This document shows positions 50,791 through 61,192 of a stretch of DNA of 64,000 nt, in pieces (the stretch's first letter is position 1; every line of letters starts with the position of its first letter). The stretch covers positions 248,001 through 312,000 of the forward strand of contig CAIOFV010000105.1 of the NCBI GenBank assembly GCA_903857665.1, in the 5' to 3' direction. The stretch comes from an uncultured Myxococcales bacterium (GTDB lineage: Bacteria; Myxococcota_A; UBA9042; DTJE01). The position numbers and the translations under genes were made by a program. The notes below the pieces were generated by a model. The model was not told the DNA's origin and ran no database searches. It saw only the letters and a program-made list of their open reading frames with translations.

Positions 50791-52173
50791 GTGGCGCGGT
50801 TCCCCAGGAGTCGGTTCCCGGGGGTTGCCCGGGTTGCCGCGTTGCTGGCTCTGTCGTGGATGGCGGCCTGCGCCGCCTGTTCGGGCGCGTCCCGGGACCT
50901 GGACTCCGATCTCGGCGGCCTCGACGTCGCGGACGGGCAGGACCTTCCGGAGGCGTCCGACGTCAAGCACGACGGCCTGGGCGACGACGGGTCCCCTGCA
51001 GACGTGCCGAAGACCTGCGAAAACCAGTTGCTGTCCTGGCTGTGCCTCGATGCCGCCCACTGCCAGGCGTGGGAGGAATGCACCGGACCGCAGGCGTGCG
51101 ACCAACCTCCGTGCTGGGGCGACTACTGCCAGGACTTTCCGGGCACCTGCATCCCCAAGGTCTTCGATGTCCCGTGCACCTTGCCGTCGGATTGCGCCTC
51201 GGGCCAGAGTTGCCCGGTGGCCGAGGCCGGTGGCGCGAATCCGCATCCCGCCGCGTGTCGCGCGCTGCCCGTCGCCGCGGGGACCTGCTGGAGCGACCTG
51301 GACTGCGTGGCCGGTCAGCGCTGCGCCGGCGAGACCCTGTGCGCCCCGGACAACCTGGGTGCGTGTTCCGAGTTCCCGGGACGGTGCGCCCCGGCCCCGG
51401 TCGGGTCCAACTGCCTGGAAGACGACGACTGCGGCGTCGCGGGGTCTTGCAGCGGCGCGGTGCTGTGCTCGGCCGCCCAGTCGGACTGCGCCGACGTGGC
51501 AGGCACCTGCGCGTCGGGCGGTCGCAAGGGCTGCCTCGTGAAGGCGGACTGCAAGGATGACCCCGCAGGGCCGTTCTGCGTGGGCGCGCGACTCGAGGCC
51601 GCGGGGTTCTGCTCGCCGGCACCCGGGCTCCACGGCGGGGAGTGCTGGGAGGATGCCGATTGCGGCCAGACCGGCGCATGCATCGGCGCCGCGCCCTGCC
51701 CGCCCGGGGATCGTTGCCAGGCGGGCGCCCTGCACGCGGGCTTCTGCGGCCCGTTCCCCACCGCCTCGACGACCGGGGTCGTGGTCACCTTCGTGGCAGG
51801 GGCGACCCGGGCCGACGACCGGGCCGTGATCCACAACCTGTTGCCGATCGCCATCGCCTACCCGGCGTGCCAGTCCCTCGGTCTGCAGATCCAGAAGAAC
51901 GGGGCATGGCTTGTGGACGCGGATGGGCATCCGTCCACGTTCAACGGGAAGATGGACGACACCCTGTGCGTCGCCTCCAACCCTTCGGAACTGCTGCGCA
52001 TCCCCTCCGGCGGTGCGCGCGTGCTGGTCAACCTGCAGGCGGACTTCGAGGTGCCGAACCACGCCCATCGCCTCGTGCTGGTCTACCACATCGGGTGCGA
52101 TTCGGCCGACGCGGCCTCCGAAGGGTGCCGGGTCCAGGACTACCGGTTCGTCACGTCCGCGGACTTCCAGTGA
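50791..52173 (+). CDS. Cys-rich lipoprotein with repeated CxxDxDC modules
   Basis: About 460 residues. GTG 50791 has GGAGGAG 4 nt upstream and gives a lipoprotein signal ending 'WMAACAAC'. An acidic linker leads to at least six Cys-rich modules, each built like 'CWSDLDCVAGQRCAGETLC', 'CLEDDDCGVAGSCSGAVLC' and 'CWEDADCGQTGACIGAAPC'. This C-x-x-D-x-D-C pattern is common in surface proteins of Myxococcota. The C-terminal ~140 residues form a beta-rich domain ('VVVTFVAGATRADDRAVIHNLLPI'). The function is unknown; an extracellular adhesion or binding role is possible. Its stop overlaps rsmA. Confidence 0.78.
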   Translation: MARFPRSRFPGVARVAALLALSWMAACAACSGASRDLDSDLGGLDVADGQDLPEASDVKHDGLGDDGSPADVPKTCENQLLSWLCLDAAHCQAWEECTGPQACDQPPCWGDYCQDFPGTCIPKVFDVPCTLPSDCASGQSCPVAEAGGANPHPAACRALPVAAGTCWSDLDCVAGQRCAGETLCAPDNLGACSEFPGRCAPAPVGSNCLEDDDCGVAGSCSGAVLCSAAQSDCADVAGTCASGGRKGCLVKADCKDDPAGPFCVGARLEAAGFCSPAPGLHGGECWEDADCGQTGACIGAAPCPPGDRCQAGALHAGFCGPFPTASTTGVVVTFVAGATRADDRAVIHNLLPIAIAYPACQSLGLQIQKNGAWLVDADGHPSTFNGKMDDTLCVASNPSELLRIPSGGARVLVNLQADFEVPNHAHRLVLVYHIGCDSADAASEGCRVQDYRFVTSADFQ

Positions 52174-53012
52174 ATCCGCACTCCGACCCCCCGGATCCCT
52201 CGCGGGACGACCGTCGCCCGAGGAAGTCACTGGGCCAGCATTTCCTGAACAGCGGCCGGGTCGTGCACCACATGATCGACTCGCTGGCCCCGGGCCCGAC
52301 CGACACCGTGGTCGAAATCGGACCCGGGCGAGGCGCGCTGACGCACGAACTGGCGGCCGCCTGCGGGCGCCTCGTGCTGATCGAAAAGGACGAGCGGTTC
52401 GCGGCCGAGCATGCCCGCCGCTTTTCGGAGGACCCCCGGGTCGAGGTCCACGAGGACGACGCGACGACCTTCGACCTTAGGCGGGTCGCACCCGCGGGGG
52501 CGGGCCTGCGGATCATCGGAAACCTGCCCTACAACGCCGGCGGGCCGATCCTGTTCAACCTGCTGCGGCGGCGGGATCGCATCGCGCGGATGGTGCTGAT
52601 GTTCCAGCGCGAGGTGGCCCAGCGCCTGTGCGCCGTGCCCGGCGATCGCCAGCACGGCGCCGTGTCGATCCTGGTGCGGTCCCTGGCGGGTGTCCGCCTG
52701 TTGTTCGACGTGTCGCCGGACAAGTTCGTGCCCCCCCCGAAGGTGTGGTCGTCGGTGGTCCTCCTGGACCCGGCCGGGGCCGACCCGTCGGCGGCCTCCA
52801 CGGTCGATGATCCGGCGTTCGGGGCCTTTGCGCATGCGGTGTTCGCCCAGCCCCGCAAGACGGTGCTGAACTCGCTGGCGAACGGGCTGGGCCGCCCGAA
52901 GGATGCCCTGGGCCCCGCCCTGATCGAGGCGGGGATCGACCCTGCGTCCCGTCCGGCCGTCGTGACCGTGGACCAGGTGGTGCGCCTGTACCAGGCCCTG
53001 CGCGGGCCCTAG
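52170..53012 (+). CDS. rsmA: 16S rRNA dimethyladenosine transferase
   Basis: Dimethylates two adjacent adenines near the 3' end of 16S rRNA. It has 280 residues. Motifs are 'KSLGQHFLNSGRVV', 'VVEIGPGRGALTHEL' (SAM-binding) and 'IIGNLPYNAGGPIL' (NLPY), with C-terminal 'FGAFAHAVFAQPRKTVLNSL'. The GTG start at 52170 overlaps the stop of the lipoprotein gene (GTGA). Classic name ksgA. Confidence 0.95.
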   Translation: MNPHSDPPDPSRDDRRPRKSLGQHFLNSGRVVHHMIDSLAPGPTDTVVEIGPGRGALTHELAAACGRLVLIEKDERFAAEHARRFSEDPRVEVHEDDATTFDLRRVAPAGAGLRIIGNLPYNAGGPILFNLLRRRDRIARMVLMFQREVAQRLCAVPGDRQHGAVSILVRSLAGVRLLFDVSPDKFVPPPKVWSSVVLLDPAGADPSAASTVDDPAFGAFAHAVFAQPRKTVLNSLANGLGRPKDALGPALIEAGIDPASRPAVVTVDQVVRLYQALRGP

Positions 53013-53024
53013 CCGGGAGTGGCC

Positions 53025-53942
53025 GTGCGAGCCGCCTTCAAGCCGCCCATCAACCGCGCTGTGCCGTGGCTCATCTTCGGGGCGGTGCTGATGCCCGCCC
53101 TGGCGACCGCGGTGGTCGGGATCGTGATCCTGGCCCTGTGGACCGTCCCCCGCGACATCGTCCTCGGGGTGCTGACCCTGGTGTTCAGCGCCTTCGCCCT
53201 GGCCGGCTCGATCCTCGCGGTGACCCTGCTGTGGCGACAGCACCGACTGGTGCGGCTGCAGGCGGAGTTCGTCGCCCACGTGTCCCACGAGTTGCGCACG
53301 CCGCTGGCATCGATCCGGATGTACGTGGACACGCTCCGCCTGGGGCGCGTGACCTCGCCCCAGGAGACCGACGAATTCCTGGAGGCCCTGGCCCGGGAAA
53401 CGTCGCGACTGTCCGCGCTGGTCGAGCAGTTGCTGGGCTTCCGCACGGCCTCGATGGGTGCCGCCGTGACCCGGGAGGCCGTCGTCCCGGCGGAACTGGT
53501 CCGCGAAACCCTGGAGCCGTTCCGGCACGACCCGTCCGTGGGGTCGCGGCTGACGATCGACGTCGAACCCGGCCTCCCCGAGGTCATCATCGACCGCGAG
53601 GCGTTCCGGGGTGCGATGGCGAACTTGGTGCGCAACGCCGTGGCCTACGGAGGCGACGGCGAGATCGACGTGAAGGCCCGCCTGGTCGATGGGCGGGTGT
53701 CCTTCGAGGTCCGCGACCGGGGCCCGGGCATCCCGCAGGACGAGCAGCGCCGGGTGTTCAAGCGGTTCGAGCGGGGCAGGGCGACGGCCGACGCGGGCAT
53801 CCCGGGACTGGGCCTCGGGCTGGCCATCGTGAAGCAGTTCGCCGACGCCCACGGCGGGCAGGTGGTGCTGGACAGCACGCCCGGCCAGGGCAGCACGTTC
53901 GCGATCCGCCTTCCGCAGGCGGGGGAGGGTGAAGGCGGATGA
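53025..53942 (+). CDS. Membrane histidine kinase
   Basis: About 305 residues. Two membrane helices (~14-38 and ~46-68) are joined by only a few residues, so it probably senses within the membrane. The H-box is 'FVAHVSHELRTPLASIRMYVD', the N-box 'FRGAMANLVRNAVAYGG' and the G-boxes 'DRGPGIP' and 'GLGLGLAIVKQF'. There is no recognisable HAMP domain. I prefer GTG 53025 (5 nt after GGGAG) to GTG 53019. It overlaps the response regulator by 4 nt (ATGA), showing that they form a pair. Confidence 0.9.
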   Translation: MRAAFKPPINRAVPWLIFGAVLMPALATAVVGIVILALWTVPRDIVLGVLTLVFSAFALAGSILAVTLLWRQHRLVRLQAEFVAHVSHELRTPLASIRMYVDTLRLGRVTSPQETDEFLEALARETSRLSALVEQLLGFRTASMGAAVTREAVVPAELVRETLEPFRHDPSVGSRLTIDVEPGLPEVIIDREAFRGAMANLVRNAVAYGGDGEIDVKARLVDGRVSFEVRDRGPGIPQDEQRRVFKRFERGRATADAGIPGLGLGLAIVKQFADAHGGQVVLDSTPGQGSTFAIRLPQAGEGEGG

Positions 53943-54670
53943 AGAACGGGTATCCGCAGGACGGGCAGAAGGAAACGATCCTGGTCGTCGAGGACGACGA
54001 GTCGCTGGCCCGTGGCATCGCGCACAACCTGCGTTTCGAGGGATACCGCGTGCTGCAGGCCGCCGACGGGGAAGAGGGCCTGCGGCTGGCCTGCGATGCC
54101 CGGCCGGACCTGGTGATCCTGGACCTGATGCTGCCCCGGATGAAGGGCCTGGACGTCCTGGCCGCCCTGCGGGAGGCCGGCGTCGGTGCGCAGGTGATCA
54201 TCCTGTCGGCACGCTCCCAGGAAGCGGACAAGGTCGCGGGCCTGCGGGTCGGGGCGGACGACTACGTCACCAAGCCCTTCGGCGTCAACGAGCTGGTGGC
54301 TCGCGTCGAGGCGGCCCTTCGTCGGCCCCGCGAGGCCCGGCGCCGCGAGGCCGAGGAGTCGCTGGCCTTCGGGGACGTGACGATCCTGCCGGGACGCCGA
54401 CAGGCGACGCGGGGCGACGCGGAACTTCGCCTGACCGCGCGAGAATTCGACCTGCTCTACTTCCTGGCCACGCATCCGGACCGGCCCTTCGACCGCGACA
54501 CGCTGCTGCGACAGGTCTGGGGCTGGGAATACGAAGGCACGCCCCGCACCATCGACAACTTCATCCGCGGCCTGCGCCTGAAGATCGAAGTCGATCCCTC
54601 GTCGCCCAGGTACCTGCTGACCGTGCTGGGCGTCGGGTACCGGTTTTCGAGGGGTTCGAACGGGTCGTGA
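53939..54670 (+). CDS. OmpR/PhoB-family response regulator
   Basis: A 243-residue regulator. The receiver domain has 'ILVVEDDESLARG', the phosphorylated Asp in 'PDLVILDLMLPRMKG', and 'GADDYVTKPFGVNELVARV'. The winged-helix output ends 'TIDNFIRGLRLKIEVDPSSPRYLLTVLGVGYRF', typical of OmpR/PhoB. The ATG overlaps the kinase stop. It converges with lepB with a 24-nt gap. Target genes cannot be read from the sequence. Confidence 0.93.
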   Translation: MKNGYPQDGQKETILVVEDDESLARGIAHNLRFEGYRVLQAADGEEGLRLACDARPDLVILDLMLPRMKGLDVLAALREAGVGAQVIILSARSQEADKVAGLRVGADDYVTKPFGVNELVARVEAALRRPREARRREAEESLAFGDVTILPGRRQATRGDAELRLTAREFDLLYFLATHPDRPFDRDTLLRQVWGWEYEGTPRTIDNFIRGLRLKIEVDPSSPRYLLTVLGVGYRFSRGSNGS

Positions 54671-54694
54671 TTCCCGGGGGAGGGCGTCGGGCGG

Positions 54695-55633
54695 TCAGTG
54701 GACGGCCCGGAACCAGCGACCCGGCGGCCACCAGAGGACCACCGCACTTCCCTTGGCGTTTTCCACCGGAAGGAAGCCCCAGTAGCGTCCGTCGCTGCTG
54801 TTGTCCCGGTTGTCGCCCATCGCAAGGACGTGACCCTCCGGAACGGTGGCCTCGGGGAGCGCAGCGGATTCGTCCCCGGGCAGCGGCCAGTCGGGATTGT
54901 TGACGCACCCGACCGTCGTGTTGACCGGCGGGGGGGCCAGGTGCTGGGTGACGTATTCGGCCTCGCCCAGGCGCTCGGTCTGGCGCACGCATCGACACCG
55001 CGCGAAGGTCGCGTCGTCGCAGGGCGAATCCCTGGAAACGACCTCCGTCGGGATTTCGACCCCATTGATGACGAGGCGATTGCCGGTCAGGCGGACCCGG
55101 TCGCCTGCGACCGCCACGATTCGCTTGATGAAATCCTTGCCGTGGTCCTCGCCGGGGCCCGGGTACTCGAAGACGGTGATGTCGCCCCGCTTGGGATCGC
55201 CCCCGTCCACCAGGCGCCAGTGGGTGAACGGCACCCGCAGGCCGTAGACGTACTTGTTGACGAAGATGTGGTCCTCGATCAGCAGCGTCGGGATCATCGA
55301 ACCCGTCGGGATCTTGAAGGCCTCGAAGACGAACGCGCGGATCAGCAGGGCCACCAGCACGGCCGCCCCCAGGGACTCCACGTACTCCATCACGGTGGCG
55401 CGCTTGAGCGCTTCGTGGTGCTTCGCCAGCCCGGCGCGCACGGCCTCGACGGCGACCGCCAGTTGCGGATCATCGACGTTCTTCGCCAGCGCCTGGTCCA
55501 AATCCTTCAGCCGCGCCTGGAAGACCTGGAGGTCCGCCGGGGCGAGCCGGCTTCCGCGGTACTTCAGCATGCGCGACGTTTCGCGGGCCAGACGGTTCGC
55601 ATCCTTGCGGAGCGGGCGGGCGGGACGGGGCAC
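54695..55633 (-). CDS. lepB: Signal peptidase I with Cys-containing insertion
   Basis: Removes Sec signal peptides. It has 312 residues. The catalytic Ser is in 'IPTGSMIPTLLIEDHIFVNK' (~112), and the general-base Lys in 'KDFIKRIVAVAGD' (~170). Box E 'GDNRDNSSDGRYWGF' is complete. A cytoplasmic coiled N-terminal part (~30-78) precedes one membrane helix. Between the Lys motif and box E is an insertion (~200-260) with Cys at 205, 213, 215 and 243. GTG 55633 follows GGAGG by 5 nt and is preferred to the longer start in the track. Confidence 0.94.
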   Translation of the reverse strand: MPRPARPLRKDANRLARETSRMLKYRGSRLAPADLQVFQARLKDLDQALAKNVDDPQLAVAVEAVRAGLAKHHEALKRATVMEYVESLGAAVLVALLIRAFVFEAFKIPTGSMIPTLLIEDHIFVNKYVYGLRVPFTHWRLVDGGDPKRGDITVFEYPGPGEDHGKDFIKRIVAVAGDRVRLTGNRLVINGVEIPTEVVSRDSPCDDATFARCRCVRQTERLGEAEYVTQHLAPPPVNTTVGCVNNPDWPLPGDESAALPEATVPEGHVLAMGDNRDNSSDGRYWGFLPVENAKGSAVVLWWPPGRWFRAVH

Positions 55634-55660
55634 GGTCGCCTCCGGGCGGTCCGGGGACGG

Positions 55661-55689
55661 AGGATACGGCGCTGGGGGTGGGGTGTCAA
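55661..55689 (-). promoter_or_regulatory. Promoter of lepB
   Basis: TTGACA (55689-55684) and TATCCT (55666-55661) on the minus strand with a 17-nt spacer, near consensus. Transcription would start about 20 nt before the GTG start. Confidence 0.68.
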
Positions 55690-55744
55690 ACCTGGCGGGC
55701 AATCCCTGCCGCCGGTACACTCATCCTGGCCTCGGGAGGTCTGC

Positions 55745-56635
55745 GTGCGTTGGCTGCTTGCCCTTTCGATCGGGTTCCTGCTGGCGTTTGCGCCGGGGAT
55801 CCCGCCGGCCTTCGGGCTGCATTCGGCCCATCCTCTCGGCCGGCCGGCTTCGCCGAAGGGTCGGGCGTCGGTCCGGCCCCGCGTCCGGGACACCGTCGCG
55901 GTTCCCATCCGGGTCTGCCTCGACCCGGGCCACGGCGGGCTGTCCACCGGCGCGATGGGCGCAGCCGGCATCTATGAAAAGCATGTCACGCTGGCCCTGG
56001 CTCGCAAGGTGCAGGCCCTGCTCCAGGCGGAACCCGGGGTCAGCGTCGTGATGACGCGCGAGGCCGACGCGGACCTCGATCTGCCATCGCGGCCGCAGAA
56101 GGCCGGGGCCGTCGGGGCGGACATCTTCGTCAGCCTGCACGGCAATGCGTCCCCGGCGACCGACGCCCGCGGCATCGAGACCTACTACCTGGGCCCCGCG
56201 TCGGACCCTGGCGCCGACGAGGTGTCCCGGCGCGAGAATTCCGAGGCCGTGACCCCGGAGCCGCTGGCGGAGGATCCTGCCGTGGCCGCGATCCTGTCGG
56301 ACCTGCGGCGCAACGGGAACCTGTCCGAGTCCGCCCAGTTGGCGGAGGCCATCCACAACCGCCTTGCCGCGGCGTGCGCCGACACCCCGAGCCGGAGGGT
56401 GCGACAGGGCAACTTCGCCGTGCTGCGCCGGGCGTCGATGCCTGCGGTGGTCGTCGAGGTCGGGTTCCTGACCCATCCCGTCGAGGGCCTGCGCCTGGTC
56501 CAGCCCGCGTACCAGGAGCGCCTGGCCGGTGCGATTCGCGACGGGATCCTGGCGTTCGCCCGCCGGACGGCCTCGGAGCGAGCGGCGCTGGGGAATGGCG
56601 GGAAGGAAGGGCCTACTGCCCCAGCATTGCCGTAA
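55745..56635 (+). CDS. N-acetylmuramoyl-L-alanine amidase (Amidase_3)
   Basis: A 296-residue periplasmic amidase that splits peptide from glycan in peptidoglycan. The signal peptide is 'MRWLLALSIGFLLAFAPGIPPAFG'. The zinc-binding motifs are 'VCLDPGHGG' (His), 'GIYEKHVTLAL' (Glu), 'DIFVSLHGNASP' (His) and 'VVVEVGFLTHP' (catalytic Glu). GTG 55745 follows GGGAGG by 6 nt. TACACT (55716-55721) is a likely -10. It converges with hflX, overlapping it by 23 bp. Confidence 0.92.
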   Translation: MRWLLALSIGFLLAFAPGIPPAFGLHSAHPLGRPASPKGRASVRPRVRDTVAVPIRVCLDPGHGGLSTGAMGAAGIYEKHVTLALARKVQALLQAEPGVSVVMTREADADLDLPSRPQKAGAVGADIFVSLHGNASPATDARGIETYYLGPASDPGADEVSRRENSEAVTPEPLAEDPAVAAILSDLRRNGNLSESAQLAEAIHNRLAAACADTPSRRVRQGNFAVLRRASMPAVVVEVGFLTHPVEGLRLVQPAYQERLAGAIRDGILAFARRTASERAALGNGGKEGPTAPALP

Positions 56636-58249
56636 GCTTCCGGACCACGGGGCGCACCGTCGCGGGGTCTTTCGCGCACGTGGGGATGCCGTCCAGCTCC
56701 AGCGCCCGGGCCTCGAGCAGCGCCTGGTCGGACACGCAATCCGCCTTGTTCAGGACGGTGAGCACCGGGCGGTCCCCGAAGTCCAGTTCGCCCAGGATGC
56801 GCCGGACGGCGGCGATCTGTTCTTCCAGGTGCGGATCCGCCGCGTCGGCGACCAGCACCAGCACCTTCGCCGCGTCGATCTCCTCGAGGGTGGCCCGGAA
56901 CGCGCCCACCAGCTCGTCCGGCAGGTCCCGGATGAAGCCCACGGTGTCCACCAGAAGCGCCACGCGATCGTCTTCCAGCCGTACCCGTCGCACCGTCGGG
57001 TCCAGCGTGGCGAACAGCCGGTCCTGGGCGATCACCGACGCGCCGGTCATCGTGTTGAACAGCGTGGACTTCCCGGCGTTCGTGTACCCCACCACAGCCG
57101 CCATCGGGGTTGCCGTCTCGACGCGTCGCCGCCGCCGCTCGGAACGTTCGGCCACCACGGATTCGATCCGCTTTTCGAGGACGTTGATCCGCTGCCGCGC
57201 GCGACGGCGCTCCATTTCCAGCGTGGTTTCGCCGGGCCCCTGGGCCCCGATGCCGCCGGTCAGGCGCGACAGGGCGTCGTCCTTGTCCGACAGCCGGGGC
57301 AGGTTGTAGCGCAGTTGCGCCAGCTCGACCTGAAGCCTGCCTTCCGGCGTGTGTGCGTGCTTGGCGAAGATGTCCAGGATCAACTGGTTGCGGTCGATGA
57401 CCCGGACCTCGGTGGCCTCGGCGATCGACCGCTGCTGCGACGGCGTCAGGGCGCTGCCGAACACCAGCAGGTCCGCGCCCTTGGCCAGCCCCAGCATCGC
57501 GATTTCCCGCACCTTGCCGCGCCCGATCAGGAACGTCGGATCCGGCCGCGACCGGCGCTGGACCACCACCGCCGCCACCGCGACGCCGGCCGTGTGGCAC
57601 AGGGCGGTCAGTTCGGCCTTCTCCCACTCCTCGTCCACGGTCCGGTCCAGCACGGGCACCACGATGATCGCCGCGTCCCGCGCCTTCCGGCCCTCGCCCA
57701 GGCCCCGGTTCCGCAGGTTCGCGGCGTCCCGGCGGAGCTGCGTTTCGAGGTCCCGCAAGGTGAGGTCCAGGCGGGCTTCCATCATCGTCGCGTGCCGTCG
57801 CGGCAGCACCTCCCAGAGGCGCCCCGCTGCGTTGTCCGGCAGCAGGTGCGCCGCCTCGATCATCGGGACGGTCCCCGCGATCCCGCAGATCACCGCCACC
57901 GAGGCGTCCAGGGACAGCATCCGCAGCGTTTCGAGGTCCTCGCCGGCCAGCCCCTGCCCGGACAGGGTGGCGTGGATCAGGCGCAGGCCGCCCAGGCGCC
58001 CGGCTCCCAGGCGCTTGCGGGCCCACTTCGGCACCGGGAGGTGCACGGCGTCGCCCACCAGCACCGACTGGACGCTGCCCCGGCGATCGACGAGGCAGCC
58101 GATCCGCCGTCCCGTTTCCAGGGCCGCGTCCTGCAAGGCGACGGCGAACCAGGGATCCACGAAGGATTCCGCGCTGGCGCGTCGTTCGGCGAGTCGATCG
58201 ATCTGCTTGAGGATGGCCGGGCGCAGGCCGAGCAGGTTGCCGGTGGCCC

Positions 58250-58253
<4 letters not shown>
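56613..58253 (-). CDS. hflX: GTPase HflX with N-terminal extension
   Basis: Ribosome-associated GTPase that splits stalled ribosomes. It has 546 residues, against ~430 in E. coli. The family block 'RSRPDPTFLIGRGKVREIA' begins near 229 and 'GIGAQGPGETTLEMERRRARQRI' follows. The G domain has 'VVGYTNAGKSTLFNTMTGA', 'LVDTVGFIRDLP' and 'LNKADCV'. The first ~190 residues are an extension seen in some deltaproteobacterial HflX proteins, with 'IGCLVDRRGSVQSVLVGDAVHLPV'. The TTG start at 58253 overlaps the stop of the upstream regulator (TTGA), with GGAGG 7 nt before it. Confidence 0.92.
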
Positions 58254-59632
<1,379 letters not shown>

Positions 59633-59659
59633 GGCGCATTCCCTCGGGGGAGTAGTGTA

Positions 59660-61144
59660 TCACGACGGATCGGGCGGCTCGGCGCGCCACAACCGGACCG
59701 TGAAGGTGGCCCCGCGGCTCGGGCTCCCGTCCACGGTGATTTCGCCGCCGTAGACGCCGACGATCTGGGCGCAGATGGCGAGCCCCAGTCCCGTTCCCTC
59801 GCCCGGGGGCTTCGTGCTGAAGAACGGATCGAAGATCTTCGGCAGCACGTCCTCCGGGATGCCGGGCCCTTCGTCCTCGACATCGACGAGGATCCATCGG
59901 TCGGCGACGTGGGCCCGCACCCGGATCCCGCCCTTGCCGCTCATGGCGTCCGCGGCGTTCATCAGCAGGTTCAGGAGGACCTGCTGCAGCTGGGAAGGCC
60001 GGATCTCGGCCACCAGCGGAGCCTCGTCGCACTCCACCTCGACGGACACGCCCCCGAACGTCTTGTACGGGCGCAGCAGTTTCAGCGTGGAGTCGATGGC
60101 GGTCTTGACGTCCGCCTGCGCGCCTTCCTCCATGGCCGGCCGTGCGAAGTTCAGCAGGTCGCGGAGGATGCCGTGGACCCGCAGGATGGCCCCGTGGATC
60201 TCGCCCGCGAACCGTCGCTCATCCTCGGGCGAGGACAGGCCGTCCTTGAGGATTTCGGACATGCCGAGGGCGATGCCCATCGGGTTGCCGATCTCGTGGG
60301 CGATGCCCGCCGCCAACTGCCCCACGGACGCCAGCTTTTCGGCCCGTATCAGCCGCGCCTGGGCGCCCTTGAGGTCGGATCGGATGCGGTCCAGTTCGCC
60401 CTGGAGGCGTTCGGCCCGCCGCCGGTCCTCCTGGGCCGCGCGGGCGATCGCATCGACCTGCGCGGGCAGCAGGGCGAGGTCGCTACCGGTGGTCGCCATC
60501 ACCGCCGGCAAGCCGCGTCGTGCCGCCGCCGAGGCCCGCGCCACGGGCCGCACCAGCAGGAAGTTCCCGGCCAGAAGGCCGCCCAGGATCGCCAGGATCG
60601 ACACCATCGCGCCATACAGGAGCACCAGCCGCCACACGGGAGTGGGAGGCCGGTTGGTCGGGAGTTCCAGCACGGCCAGCAGGGCCTTCTGGCCCGTGGG
60701 GCTGTCGATCCGGACCAGGGCCTGCCAGAGGGGCGGTTGCGTCTTGTCGGGATGGTCGTTCCCTTCGAAGGCCGGCACGTTCCTCCGCGCCAGTTCCTCG
60801 CCCTGCAGGAAGGCTCCGACGGCCAGGTCCAGCGGGATGCCGGCCGCCAGGCAGGCCCGTCCGAACTCCTCGCGCCCCGGCTCCGAGCCGATGAGGATCG
60901 CACGCGCGCCCGGCACGGCCCGTTCGAGGTCCCGGGCCCAGGCCTCCCACCTGCCCGATTCGGACGGGGCGCGCGCAGCCGCCACGCGGGCGTATGCCAG
61001 CATGCGCTCCCCTTCGTCCCGGTCCATGCGAGGGACCAGGAGATCCCGCAGCACGGGGACCAGAACGATGGCGGATACCGCGACGCTGGCCACGAGGACG
61101 GCGAGCAGGCGACCGCGGATACCGAGGTAAGGCAGGAATCTCAC
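59660..61144 (-). CDS. NtrB-type membrane histidine kinase
   Basis: A 494-residue sensor kinase. Two membrane helices (~10-34 and ~172-194) flank a ~135-residue periplasmic sensor region. A HAMP-like segment and a coiled coil ('RAERLQGELDRIRSDLKGAQ') lead to the H-box 'SVGQLAAGIAHEIGNPMGIAL', typical of NtrB/ZraS-like kinases. The ATP-binding part has 'QQVLLNLLMNAADAM' and 'DEGPGIPEDVLPKIFDPFFSTKPPGEGTGLGL'. It is the partner of the downstream sigma54 activator. The GTG start at 61144 has no Shine-Dalgarno, and a promoter -10 lies 6 nt upstream, so it is probably leaderless. Confidence 0.92.
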   Translation of the reverse strand: MRFLPYLGIRGRLLAVLVASVAVSAIVLVPVLRDLLVPRMDRDEGERMLAYARVAAARAPSESGRWEAWARDLERAVPGARAILIGSEPGREEFGRACLAAGIPLDLAVGAFLQGEELARRNVPAFEGNDHPDKTQPPLWQALVRIDSPTGQKALLAVLELPTNRPPTPVWRLVLLYGAMVSILAILGGLLAGNFLLVRPVARASAAARRGLPAVMATTGSDLALLPAQVDAIARAAQEDRRRAERLQGELDRIRSDLKGAQARLIRAEKLASVGQLAAGIAHEIGNPMGIALGMSEILKDGLSSPEDERRFAGEIHGAILRVHGILRDLLNFARPAMEEGAQADVKTAIDSTLKLLRPYKTFGGVSVEVECDEAPLVAEIRPSQLQQVLLNLLMNAADAMSGKGGIRVRAHVADRWILVDVEDEGPGIPEDVLPKIFDPFFSTKPPGEGTGLGLAICAQIVGVYGGEITVDGSPSRGATFTVRLWRAEPPDPS

Positions 61145-61150
61145 GAGACA

Positions 61151-61179
61151 AGGATAGGACGTGGGGCCGAACGGGACAA
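61151..61179 (-). promoter_or_regulatory. Promoter of the NtrB-like kinase gene (leaderless)
   Basis: TTGTCC (61179-61174) and TATCCT (61156-61151) with a 17-nt spacer on the minus strand. The GTG start codon begins 7 nt after the -10. Confidence 0.6.
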
Positions 61180-61192
61180 GCGCGGGATGACG

